This document shows positions 8,818-16,656 of a stretch of DNA of 64,000 bases, in pieces. The notes beneath the pieces were generated by a model. That model saw only the letters and a program-made list of their open reading frames with translations. It was not told the DNA's origin and ran no database searches. Both the position numbers and the translations under genes were made by a program. The DNA comes from an uncultured Latescibacterota bacterium (lineage in GTDB: Bacteria; Latescibacterota; UBA2968; UBA8231): the NCBI GenBank assembly GCA_958295495.1, contig OY282352.1, positions 4,156,548 to 4,220,547 of the forward strand, written 5' to 3'. Within the stretch, counting starts at the first letter, position 1; every line of letters begins with the position of its first letter.

Positions 8818-9978
8818 ATGAAAATCAGCGACATCAAAGCCTACCCAACTTGGGTTGGCCACCGCAATCAGCTCATCGTCAAGGTCGAGACCGATGAAGG
8901 CATCTACGGGTGGGGCGAGTCGGGGCTATCCGGGCGCGAACTGGCCGTCGTGGGTGCTGTCCGGCACTACCGGGAGTTTTTGCTCGGCCGCGACCCGCAC
9001 GAGATCGGGCGGCTCTGGCAGGAAATGTACCGCGGCCAGTACTTTGAAGGCGGGCGGGTGTTGACGGCGGCGATTTCGGCCATTGACATCGCCTTGCACG
9101 ACGTGGTAAGCAAGGCACTCGGCGTACCGGTGTACCAGCTTTTGGGCGGCAAGCAGCGCGAATGGGTGCCCTGCTTTGCGACGACCGGGGCACCGGACCT
9201 AGAGACCTTGGTCAACAACTGCAAGCTGCTGTTGGACAAGGGGTGGGACGTGATTCGCACGGGCATTGCCCAGCGCAAACAGTACGACGACGAGCGGCTG
9301 TTCGAGCCTCGCGAGACTATCGGCATCACGGCAGCTTGGCTGACTCAAGTGCGCCAAGAAATTGGTCCCGACCCGATCTTGGGCATTGACTACCACCATC
9401 GGCTGACGGTCGCCGAGAGCGCGTCGTTCTGCCAGAAGATGCCGCCGGGGACGCTCGACTTTCTCGAAGAACCCATCCGCGACGAGTGCCCGGAAGCCTA
9501 CGAGTCGCTCCGCACCATGACGGACGTGCCCTTTGCCATCGGCGAGGAGTTTGCCAGCAAATGGCAGTTTTTGCCCTATCTCGAAAGGGGCATCGCGCAG
9601 TTTGCGCGGATCGACGTGTGCAATGCCGGCGGGCTGACCGAGTCGATGAAAGTGGCGAGTTTAGCCGAGTCGCACTACATCGACCTGATGCCACACAACC
9701 CGCTGGGGCCGATCTGCACCGCCGCGACGGTACATCTGGCCGCGGCGGTGCCCAATTTTGCGTGGCTTGAGCACCGCGTGACGCCGACGGAAGCGGGCAA
9801 ATTCATGGACGAGGAGTTCTTTCCGGTGCAGTGCGAATTGGTGGGTTCCATGTTGAAGGTGCCCGAGGGGCCGGGGCTGGGCGTGGAGTTCAACGAAGAA
9901 CTGGCCAAGGAGCAGGAGTTCAAGTTTTGGGAGGCACCGCATTTGCGCCGGCGGGATGGGTCGCATACGAACTGGTAG
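8818..9978 (+). CDS. Enolase-superfamily sugar-acid dehydratase (galactonate dehydratase-like)
   Basis: A 386-residue mandelate racemase/muconate lactonizing enzyme family protein most like D-galactonate dehydratase. The N-terminal capping domain starts MKISDIKAYP, and the barrel supplies the metal ligands Asp in GIDYHHRL, Glu in LDFLEEPI and Glu in FAIGEEFAS. The catalytic histidines would be in DYHH and LMPHNPLGP. It would dehydrate an aldonic acid to its 2-keto-3-deoxy derivative in the cytoplasm. A perfect AGGAG lies upstream (ttaggagatacaaccc). It sits 17 nt behind the inositol-phosphatase-like gene and so closes a three-gene operon. A degenerate second copy of its 3' end lies at 11143-11265. 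Confidence 0.88.
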   Translation: MKISDIKAYPTWVGHRNQLIVKVETDEGIYGWGESGLSGRELAVVGAVRHYREFLLGRDPHEIGRLWQEMYRGQYFEGGRVLTAAISAIDIALHDVVSKALGVPVYQLLGGKQREWVPCFATTGAPDLETLVNNCKLLLDKGWDVIRTGIAQRKQYDDERLFEPRETIGITAAWLTQVRQEIGPDPILGIDYHHRLTVAESASFCQKMPPGTLDFLEEPIRDECPEAYESLRTMTDVPFAIGEEFASKWQFLPYLERGIAQFARIDVCNAGGLTESMKVASLAESHYIDLMPHNPLGPICTAATVHLAAAVPNFAWLEHRVTPTEAGKFMDEEFFPVQCELVGSMLKVPEGPGLGVEFNEELAKEQEFKFWEAPHLRRRDGSHTNW

Positions 9979-10000
9979 TGGCTATTTTGAATGTTCCCCC

Positions 10001-10077
10001 CTGATTCCCTAACACTTTGGTATGATAGGTTGTCATGCCCGGCCGGGGCCGACTTTTCAAAAGTGTCAGGGAATCAG
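10001..10077. repeat. Inverted repeat, 18-bp arms with GC-rich centre
   Basis: The arms are 10001-10018 (ctgattccctaacacttt) and 10060-10077; the second is the reverse complement of the first with one mismatch. The centre carries GCCCGGCCGGGGC, itself nearly palindromic. The element lies 22 nt after the dehydratase stop and could fold into a long hairpin, acting as a terminator, or be a short palindromic dispersed repeat. No gene is inside. Confidence 0.6.
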
Positions 10078-10213
10078 TGTTCCCCCAAACCCAAAATGGT
10101 TCAGTGAATTCGATGTGGCAACTAAATATAGTTGCTGCTCTATGAAGACTGGCATACATTCTTTTTGAGGAATGTGCTTAGATGCCTAAAGCCCTTGAAC
10201 AGGGGGGACTGAT

Positions 10214-10696
10214 ATGAAAGACATGATGACTTATAAGGGTTACACCGGCTCGGCGCACTACGACGACGACGACCGGATTTTCTACGGCAAGCTCGAATTT
10301 ATCCGCAATCTCGTTCGTTACGAGGGTGCGGATGTGGATTCACTGCGCTCCGCTTTTGAAGAAGCGGTGGATGGCTACCTCGACCTATGCCGTCAGGAAG
10401 GACGACAACCCGAACAGCCGTTCAAAGGCAGTTTTAACGTGCGGATGGGCAGCGACCTACATCGGCGCACAGCCCTATGCGCCAAGGAGAAAGGCGCAAA
10501 CCTCAACCAAGTGGTCAAAGAGGCGTTGGAGCAGTACTTGGATGGCGTAACTCCCCCTGCGCCAGGGGCCTCGTATTCCTATCGGGAGCTAATGGCAGAT
10601 ATACGCGCTCGACAGCAGGTGCGTGGCCATAAACCCCCAACTCGGGAAGAGGTTGATGCGGCCCTACACGCGGAACGGGAAAGCTGGGAACAGTAA
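10214..10696 (+). CDS. HicB-family antitoxin with C-terminal toxin-binding-like tail
   Basis: A 160-residue type II antitoxin. Residues 1-75 match the HicB partial RNase-H-like fold (YKGYTGSAHYDDDDRIFYGKL, then FKGSFNVR). Residues 75-115 form a ribbon-helix-helix DNA-binding segment (LHRRTALCAKEKGANLNQVV). The last 40 residues (about 120-160) are an extra charged helix ending in W-E-Q that looks like the toxin-binding tails of PIN-partner antitoxins. The ATG at 10214 has GGGGG ten nt upstream. It is followed after 3 nt by a PIN-domain gene rather than hicA, which is unusual. It probably represses its own promoter. Confidence 0.8.
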   Translation: MKDMMTYKGYTGSAHYDDDDRIFYGKLEFIRNLVRYEGADVDSLRSAFEEAVDGYLDLCRQEGRQPEQPFKGSFNVRMGSDLHRRTALCAKEKGANLNQVVKEALEQYLDGVTPPAPGASYSYRELMADIRARQQVRGHKPPTREEVDAALHAERESWEQ

Positions 10697-10699
10697 CTT

Positions 10700-11122
10700 A
10701 TGCGGCTTTACCTAGACGCAGCACCTGTTATCTATACCGTTGAACAAGTCGAGGGCTTTGCTACAGCAGTTGACGAGCGGATTGGATCGTCAGAACTGAC
10801 TCTTATCGCCAGTGACCTGACGAGAATGGAATGTCGCGTCAAACCTCTGAGAGAAGGTAACACCGAACTGCTCAAGGACTTCGATGAGTTTTTTAATGGG
10901 GCGATAGCAGAAGTGGTCGTTCTATCGCGGCCAATCATGGATCGGGCGACCGAGATTCGAGCGCAGCATGGCTTTAGAACACCTGATGCAATTCACCTTG
11001 CTGCTGCTGTGGGGTCGAGTTGCGATGTATTTCTAACCAACGATCATCGTCTGGACCGCTTTAGCGACATTAGATGCGAATTGGTAACAGATGGGCCAAG
11101 GACAACTCCCAAGCCTGAATGA
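10700..11122 (+). CDS. PIN-domain ribonuclease toxin (VapC-like)
   Basis: A 140-residue PIN-domain protein predicted to be a Mg-dependent endoribonuclease toxin. The acidic catalytic set is visible: Asp6 (LYLDAAPVI), Glu44 (TRMECR), Asp96 (RTPDAIHLAAA) and Asp115 (TNDHRL). The length is normal for VapC. It begins 3 nt after the HicB-like gene and is surely cotranscribed with it. The partner type is atypical; the usual VapC antitoxins are AbrB, Phd or short ribbon-helix-helix proteins. Confidence 0.85.
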   Translation: MRLYLDAAPVIYTVEQVEGFATAVDERIGSSELTLIASDLTRMECRVKPLREGNTELLKDFDEFFNGAIAEVVVLSRPIMDRATEIRAQHGFRTPDAIHLAAAVGSSCDVFLTNDHRLDRFSDIRCELVTDGPRTTPKPE

Positions 11123-11142
11123 CTTAGGTTTAAAGGTTTCCA

Positions 11143-11265
11143 GTGCAGTGCGAATTGGTGGGGTCGATGTTGAAGGTGCCCGAAGAACTGGCCGAGGAGC
11201 AGGAGTTCAAGTTTTGGGAGGCACCGCATTTGCGCCGGCGGGATGGGTCGCATACGAACTGGTGA
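11143..11265 (+). pseudogene. 3' fragment of a second sugar-acid dehydratase gene
   Basis: This stretch repeats the last codons of the dehydratase gene (9826-9978): it starts gtgcagtgcgaattggtggg and ends at cgaactgg plus a stop (tga here, tag in the intact gene). It lacks about 30 nt present in the intact gene (the segment encoding GPGLGVEFN) and has a few substitutions. It has no 5' portion. The HicB-PIN pair lies exactly between the intact and the broken copies. Confidence 0.85.
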
Positions 11266-11405
11266 TGATTTCCTAGCGGCGATGCAGGCAGCCGTCAGAA
11301 AATTATCTCACCGGCCCACAGCGAAAGCCGACTGCCGCTTGGGCAAGTCCATTTCTAATCGCCGCAGATACTGAACCATTTTGAACCTTCCTCCAAATTA
11401 GTCGA

Positions 11406-11433
11406 ACCATTTTGGAGTAAACTCCAAGATGGT
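11406..11433. promoter_or_regulatory. 28-bp near-perfect palindrome
   Basis: ACCAT-t-TTGGAGT-aa-ACTCCAA-g-ATGGT: the arms of 13 nt pair with one mismatch. A related half-element (gaaccatttt) occurs 34 nt upstream, at 11371-11380. It lies between the toxin-antitoxin remnant region and the 3' end of the orphan gene at 11543. It is not followed by a T-run, so a protein-binding site is more likely than an intrinsic terminator. Nothing else recognisable is in 11266-11542. Confidence 0.45.
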
Positions 11434-11542
11434 CAATCTGTCAATCCGCGAGACGGCCCATGCCGATCCAATGCGGCACTCCTCCCAAGAACGCTCGAAA
11501 AGACGCGCACTCAACGTAGGTGTCGTGTACTTAGAATTTTGC

Positions 11543-13213
11543 CTAGCTTTTTCGCGTTTCTAGGTGTGAAGGCAACGATCCAACGATGGCCTGCTCTGAG
11601 TCCTCGTCCCAAAAGAAATACAGCCGAAAACAGCGGCGTACATCCCGAGCACTCCCCTTCTTCAGATGTCGGTCGAGTAGGTGCGACTGACCGGCGTAGC
11701 GCACTCGGTACATGTCGCCGTGCTCTCCGTACCGCGTACCGGTAAAGGTTTGGGTTTCCTCGATGTTCAGGTTCAAACAAGCCTGCTTGAAAGCATCCGC
11801 CTTAGAAGTGCCGAAGCGCCGCATGGGAACGTAATAATCGCGGAGCAAAAGCAGTGCTTTGTACAGGAAGGTGGGATCCTCGTATTTGCTTTTTTTGGCG
11901 GCGTTTTTGGCGCGTGGGAGAACTTCGACAAATCCCGCAAGGTTCTTGTTGCACCACTGCTCAAAGCCGTTCAGGCCGTTTGGAATCTCCGGCTCTCGGG
12001 GACTTGATCCTTGCTTCAGGGCCTTTTCGAGCATCTCCACGCGGGCGCGTAAGTTTCGCGCGCGTTGGGTAGCGGTCTCTGCTTTGGCTAAAGCGATGTC
12101 GCGCTCTTGCTCTATGGGCTTCAGGACCCCTTCAAATATCTCTTCTATCTCTTCGCGCTCGGACTGGAGCTCGACGATTTGATCCTCGGCGAGTTCGAGC
12201 CTTTCTGCTATGGACGCATTGGCCGCCTTGGCGCGCTCTATGCGACGCCCGGCTGCCAGCCGCCGAGTTTTGGCAAAGGACGGGGGGTCGCTCTCGGAGT
12301 CCGAGCGCTCGACCGTATCCTTTAGTACTCGGTCGGCTAAAAATTCCGCGTACGCAGCAGGGCCTCCGTCCCAATTCTGAATGCGCCGGGCCGCTGCCCA
12401 TGGGTGTTGATGCGGTTCATCTACCGCGGGATTAAAATTCGGTCGATAGTTTCTGATGGCTCGATTGAATACGGAAAACTCCTTCCCCAGCTCATCGGTC
12501 AAGCGAAAGGTGGCAGGCGCGGTGATGACCGCTACGTGGGCGGCACCAAACGTCCTACTGCATAGAGCGCCAATCGGGCAAGCTGCGTCCTTTGCGTATG
12601 CGGAGCCTGCTGGTAAGGACGCGACAATGACAGCGGCCCGGCGCTTTGGGTCGCGAATCAAGTCGCACAGCGACCGAACCTCGTCGAAGTCCGCAACGAG
12701 CCACGGAGTCGGACACAGCACCCGACTGTCTAGCGAGCCTGTGCCAATGGTTGCAATTTGCTGGACGAAATCGGGAATGGACCGCTTGATGGGGATATTG
12801 GTACCGCGCCTAGTACACACAAGGCGTGCGCTGACGGCGATTGCTCGGTCGGCCAACCGCCTTAGCCCGACCTCCGTAACCCAAGTGAGCTGTGGAACGG
12901 ACTTGTCGGCATCATCGATCCGCGCGCCCCAGATCTCCGGGTCATCCAATAACACGGCCGCGGCGTACTGCGCCCCAATTTTCTCGGTTTCAAAGGATTG
13001 CCCGGTCCAAGCCTCCGCGGGGAGCCGTTGCCCAACTCGATTGGCTATCCATTGCAAGACCTTTTGCTGGGCCGTTGCGAAGGGGTCTTTTTCATTGCCG
13101 GCCTTGACCTTGATGGAGATTTGGCTGATCGGTACTACAGACGAGTACTGCTGCTGCATTTCCGCCTGCACGGGCCGCAACTGATCTGCCAATGATGTGT
13201 TGTACGGACTCAT
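11543..13213 (-). CDS. Unknown 556-residue protein with central coiled coil
   Basis: I do not recognise this protein as a whole. It starts at ATG 13213 (MSPYNTSLADQLRPVQAEM). Residues 1-310 are globular and contain a segment that could be a nucleotide- or nuclease-like fold (VLCPTPWLVADFDEVRSLC, RAAVIVASLPAGSAY). Residues about 325-410 are a strong heptad-rich coiled coil (IAERLELAEDQIVELQ...ARVEMLEKALKQ). The last 110 residues form a separate domain ending RRCFRLYFFWDEDSEQAIVGSL; this strand pattern recurs at the end of many actinobacterial and other defence-island hypotheticals and recalls RelE/HigB-like barrels. It has no operon partner on its strand. Function unknown; a stand-alone defence or stress gene is possible. 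Confidence 0.75.
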   Translation of the reverse strand: MSPYNTSLADQLRPVQAEMQQQYSSVVPISQISIKVKAGNEKDPFATAQQKVLQWIANRVGQRLPAEAWTGQSFETEKIGAQYAAAVLLDDPEIWGARIDDADKSVPQLTWVTEVGLRRLADRAIAVSARLVCTRRGTNIPIKRSIPDFVQQIATIGTGSLDSRVLCPTPWLVADFDEVRSLCDLIRDPKRRAAVIVASLPAGSAYAKDAACPIGALCSRTFGAAHVAVITAPATFRLTDELGKEFSVFNRAIRNYRPNFNPAVDEPHQHPWAAARRIQNWDGGPAAYAEFLADRVLKDTVERSDSESDPPSFAKTRRLAAGRRIERAKAANASIAERLELAEDQIVELQSEREEIEEIFEGVLKPIEQERDIALAKAETATQRARNLRARVEMLEKALKQGSSPREPEIPNGLNGFEQWCNKNLAGFVEVLPRAKNAAKKSKYEDPTFLYKALLLLRDYYVPMRRFGTSKADAFKQACLNLNIEETQTFTGTRYGEHGDMYRVRYAGQSHLLDRHLKKGSARDVRRCFRLYFFWDEDSEQAIVGSLPSHLETRKS

Positions 13214-13366
13214 TGAACCTACTTTCCTCTTTCAAATTGGACTATCTGGCGAGTGCTTGGTGCCCTTGCGTAAGGGTTTTGTTAGCGTGTAGAAGCATGG
13301 TGCAGCTCTTGTATGGAAACTGTCAGAGCAGCAAATATGCTCGCGCTTGACGATTTCAAGGCGATC

Positions 13367-14506
13367 CTACGCCCCGGCCAGTGCCTGCACAAAGTCCGTG
13401 CACAAATCCTCGGCGGCCTCAATGCCGCACGCCACTCGTACTAAGCCGTCAGCTATGCCCATGGCCGCCCGCTCCTCTCGGCTCAAGCTGCTGTGCGATG
13501 TGGTGACCGGCCGAGTAATCAGGGTTTCGACCCCGCCGAGACTGGGGGCTGATGCCGGCAGAACCAGCCTCGATAACAATCGCTCGGCAGCCTCTACGCC
13601 CCCGTACAGCTCAAAGCTCAACACTCCCCCCGCCCCGGCAAACAGCCGCTGCGCCCGTTCGTATTGCGGATGGCTTTCCAGCCCGGGGTAGTTCACCTGC
13701 GCCACCTGCGCCTGCTCGGCCAAAAAGCGCGCCAGTCGCAAGCCGTTCTCGTCGTGTTGCCGCATTCTCAGTGCCAAGGTCTTCAAGCCCCGTTGTAGCA
13801 AAAAGCAGGCGTGGGCATCTAGCGAGCCACCCAAGTGATTCAGCTTGTGCCGAATGGCTTTGACGTGTGCGGCCGAGCCGACGACCACCCCGGCGACGAT
13901 GTCCGAATGGCCGTTGAGGTACTTGGTCGCGCTGTGCAGTTCTATATCAAATCCGATCTCCAGCGGGCGAAAGTTGCACGGCGACGCAAAGGTATTGTCG
14001 ATCAGCGAGACTAGCCCGTGCTCGCGGGCAAATTCCACTACCGCCTCTAAATCGGCAACCTCCAGCAGCGGGTTGGTCATGGTCTCCACGTAGATCGCCC
14101 GCGTCTCGGGCCGGAGCTTGGCCGCCCACGTCTCGGGCGCGTTGCCGGCGATAAAGTCGCAGCGCAGTCCCAAGCCCGGCGCATCCTGCGTCACAAAGCT
14201 GTGCGTACCCCCGTAGAGACAGTCTTGGATCAGCAGGTGGTCGCCGCTGTTGAGCACGGTCAGCAGCGCAGTGGTGATCGCCGCCATTCCCGAGCCGGTT
14301 ACTAGGGCATCCTCGCCGCCGCAGACAGCGGCTAGTTTGGCGTGCAATGCGCGGTGATTGGGCGTGTTGTTGAGGCGGAGATAGCGGATGGCGTCGTAGG
14401 ACTGCTGGTCTTGCGAGACAAAAGTCGAGCTCTGGAAGATCGGCAGCACCACCGCGCCGTCGATGCGCTCCTCGCCGGCGTGGACGAGACGGGTCTGAAT
14501 ATCCAT
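13367..14506 (-). CDS. Cys/Met metabolism PLP-dependent enzyme (cystathionine gamma-synthase/lyase type)
   Basis: This 379-residue fold-type I PLP enzyme has the trans-sulfuration family signature around the Schiff-base lysine (HSATKYLNGHSDIVAG), the N-terminal TRLVHAGEERIDGAVV..PIFQSSTF block, and the C-terminal SLGGVETLITRP..TSHSSLSREERAAMGI. It would make or cleave cystathionine, or act as a methionine gamma-lyase or O-acetylhomoserine enzyme; these are not separable by sight. ATG at 14506 lies 18 nt after the stop of the FolC-ATP-grasp gene, so the three minus-strand genes moaA, the folC fusion and this one probably form one operon. Confidence 0.88.
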   Translation of the reverse strand: MDIQTRLVHAGEERIDGAVVLPIFQSSTFVSQDQQSYDAIRYLRLNNTPNHRALHAKLAAVCGGEDALVTGSGMAAITTALLTVLNSGDHLLIQDCLYGGTHSFVTQDAPGLGLRCDFIAGNAPETWAAKLRPETRAIYVETMTNPLLEVADLEAVVEFAREHGLVSLIDNTFASPCNFRPLEIGFDIELHSATKYLNGHSDIVAGVVVGSAAHVKAIRHKLNHLGGSLDAHACFLLQRGLKTLALRMRQHDENGLRLARFLAEQAQVAQVNYPGLESHPQYERAQRLFAGAGGVLSFELYGGVEAAERLLSRLVLPASAPSLGGVETLITRPVTTSHSSLSREERAAMGIADGLVRVACGIEAAEDLCTDFVQALAGA

Positions 14507-14524
14507 GTAGGTTCCTTAGTCGGT

Positions 14525-16636
14525 TTACAGGGCAAATTGGGTGAGCAGCCGCTCGTATAGCCAAATGAAGTCCCGGCGGCCATTGTCGCGGTTGTAAACG
14601 TAGCACATGGGGTTGGGATTGATTTCTATAATGGAGAAGCCGGCCGCGCTGTGGATGAGGTCAATGGCGTAAAAACCGAGCGCATAAACTTGGGCCACCT
14701 GCGCCGTCAGCTCTTGCATTGGCGCTAGCAGGGCCGCGTCCTCCACGCGCACGGCACGCCCGGTGGCCTGATGCAGCGGATTGAGATCCCCGTCTGCCCC
14801 CACGGACTCGCTCTCCTTGCGATAGGCCAGCAACAGCTCGTCGCGGCTGGCGACGATCCGATACTCCGGCCCGGCCACGTATTGCTGCACCAGCGCGATG
14901 TTGTCCAAAAAGGCGCTGTTTGCAAAGAGGGCTTCGAGCCGTTGACCCAAGGAGGCAGCGTCGCGCTCCAAGAACACGCCCTGCGCCAGCGAGCTGTGAC
15001 ACTTCTTGACCAACAGGGGGAACTCGAACCGCGCCACTACCTCTTCGACGATTTCCGCTACGGAAGCATGCGTCTTGTAGCGGTCGAAGCGCGCGTCGGC
15101 CAGCGGATTGAAGAGCTTGAGCGTGTAGGGGACTGGCAGGCCGGCCGCGGCGAAATCCTCGTATTGGTATGCCTTGTCTTCGGCCAGCCGGGCCTCGACG
15201 TAGTCGTTGAAGGGATGCTTGTTGCGCCAGAAGCGCAAGGGCCGCGGCCCGCCCGCCAGCTTGAGCCGGGTGCGGTCTGGCGAAATCCACTCGCAGACGA
15301 GTCCCCGCCGTCGGCCCGCCGCGGCAACGCACGCTAGATTCTCCAGCGCCATGTCTTCGGTGATGCCGTCGCGCTCGCCGGGCAGGGCGAAAAATTCCCG
15401 CGCCCGCGCCACCAAGTGCAGGGACCCAGCCACGCAGACTCGGCCTTTGCGCCTCGCCAGCGCCAGCGCGCGCTTGAGTGCTTGGCTGCTTGCTGGCACC
15501 TGCTCAACGGCTAGTCCGTCTGGTGCGAGGTCCGCCAGCACCGCTGGTGCTAGTGCCCGTGGATGATCCGACGAAGTCAGCAAAACCCGCTGCGCCACCG
15601 GCGCTAGGGCGCGCAAAATCCCCGCGGCATCGTGCCCTGTTCCCGCGCCGACGACCAGCACCCATGCGCCGCCAGTATGGGCGACGGGACGCTCCGCACT
15701 CAGCCGCTGTAACTCCCCGGCCAACGCCTTGGCCGCGGCTGGATTGTGCGCCCCGTCGAGTAAGACCAGCGGCTTCTCTTGCGCCACTTCAAAGCGCCCC
15801 GGCCAGCGATGCGCCGCCACGACTTGGTGCGCAACCTTGTCTTCTAAGCCCCGGACAAGCCACTGTCCCGCCTTGAGAGCCAGCCGCGCATTTTCTGCAT
15901 AGGTCGCTGGACGGCCCGTTAGCTGGCCCAAGTGCCACTCCGTTCCAGCAATCTGCAATTCCACTTCCCGCGTTGCACAGGTCTGCCGGAGCAGAGCCAT
16001 CACCTCGGGGGCCTGCGCCGCCGTGGTGACGAGCGTGCGCCCCGGCCGGGCGATGTGCAGCTTGTCAGCGGCGATTTCCTCCAAGGTATTTCCCAGCAAG
16101 GCCACGTGGTCTAGGCCGATGGCCGTCAGGACAGCCAACTCCGAGTCCCAAGCGTTGGTCGCGTCGTAGCGGCCCCCAAGCCCTACCTCGAAAACCCCAA
16201 ATTCCACGCCCTGCTGAGCGCAGAGATAGGCCGCAAGCCCGGTCAGGGCCTCAAACTTGCTGAACGAACCCAGTGCCTCCCGGCCAAAGTCGCGGGTGCA
16301 ATCGTCGAGGTGCGATACGGCTGTGGCCCATTGCTCCTTGCTGAGAATCTCGCCGTCAATGCGGATCCGCTCGCGCTGGGTGTGCAGGTGCGGCGAAGTG
16401 TACAGCCCGGCCTTGTGTCCCTGCGCCTTTAGAATGGCGGCTAGCAAGCTAGCGACCATCCCCTTGCCGTTGGTGCCGCCGACAATGACCGAGCGAAAGC
16501 GCGTCTGCGGGCTGCCGAGGCGAGCCAACAGGGCGCGCATCCTCGGCAGGTAATCCGCGAGCGGCCCGGGCACTGGCCGGCCGACCTCCCAGTCGGGCAG
16601 GGCGTCCAAATAGCGTTTGGCGCGAAAGTAGTCCAT
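14525..16636 (-). CDS. FolC-type Mur ligase fused to C-terminal ATP-grasp domain
   Basis: A 703-residue two-enzyme protein. Residues 1-400 are folylpolyglutamate/dihydrofolate synthase-like: P-loop GGTNGKG at 53-59, TSPHLHTQRERIRI, FEVGLGGRYDATN, LDGAHNP and a Mur-ligase C-terminal domain (LLTSSDHPRAL). From about residue 410 an unrelated ATP-grasp ligase follows (HPFNDYVEARLAEDK, FPLLVKKCHSSLAQGV, and the metal-binding E-I-N-P-N-P near the end). Both catalyse ATP-dependent carboxylate-amine ligation, so the protein may extend a glutamyl or other amino-acid chain. Plain FolC is about 430 residues. The start at ATG 16636 fits the FolC N-terminus; the open frame continues upstream inside moaA but is not similar. 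moaA ends 20 nt before it. Confidence 0.85.
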   Translation of the reverse strand: MDYFRAKRYLDALPDWEVGRPVPGPLADYLPRMRALLARLGSPQTRFRSVIVGGTNGKGMVASLLAAILKAQGHKAGLYTSPHLHTQRERIRIDGEILSKEQWATAVSHLDDCTRDFGREALGSFSKFEALTGLAAYLCAQQGVEFGVFEVGLGGRYDATNAWDSELAVLTAIGLDHVALLGNTLEEIAADKLHIARPGRTLVTTAAQAPEVMALLRQTCATREVELQIAGTEWHLGQLTGRPATYAENARLALKAGQWLVRGLEDKVAHQVVAAHRWPGRFEVAQEKPLVLLDGAHNPAAAKALAGELQRLSAERPVAHTGGAWVLVVGAGTGHDAAGILRALAPVAQRVLLTSSDHPRALAPAVLADLAPDGLAVEQVPASSQALKRALALARRKGRVCVAGSLHLVARAREFFALPGERDGITEDMALENLACVAAAGRRRGLVCEWISPDRTRLKLAGGPRPLRFWRNKHPFNDYVEARLAEDKAYQYEDFAAAGLPVPYTLKLFNPLADARFDRYKTHASVAEIVEEVVARFEFPLLVKKCHSSLAQGVFLERDAASLGQRLEALFANSAFLDNIALVQQYVAGPEYRIVASRDELLLAYRKESESVGADGDLNPLHQATGRAVRVEDAALLAPMQELTAQVAQVYALGFYAIDLIHSAAGFSIIEINPNPMCYVYNRDNGRRDFIWLYERLLTQFAL

Positions 16637-16656
16637 GTATTGGGAGAGGGTGCGGC

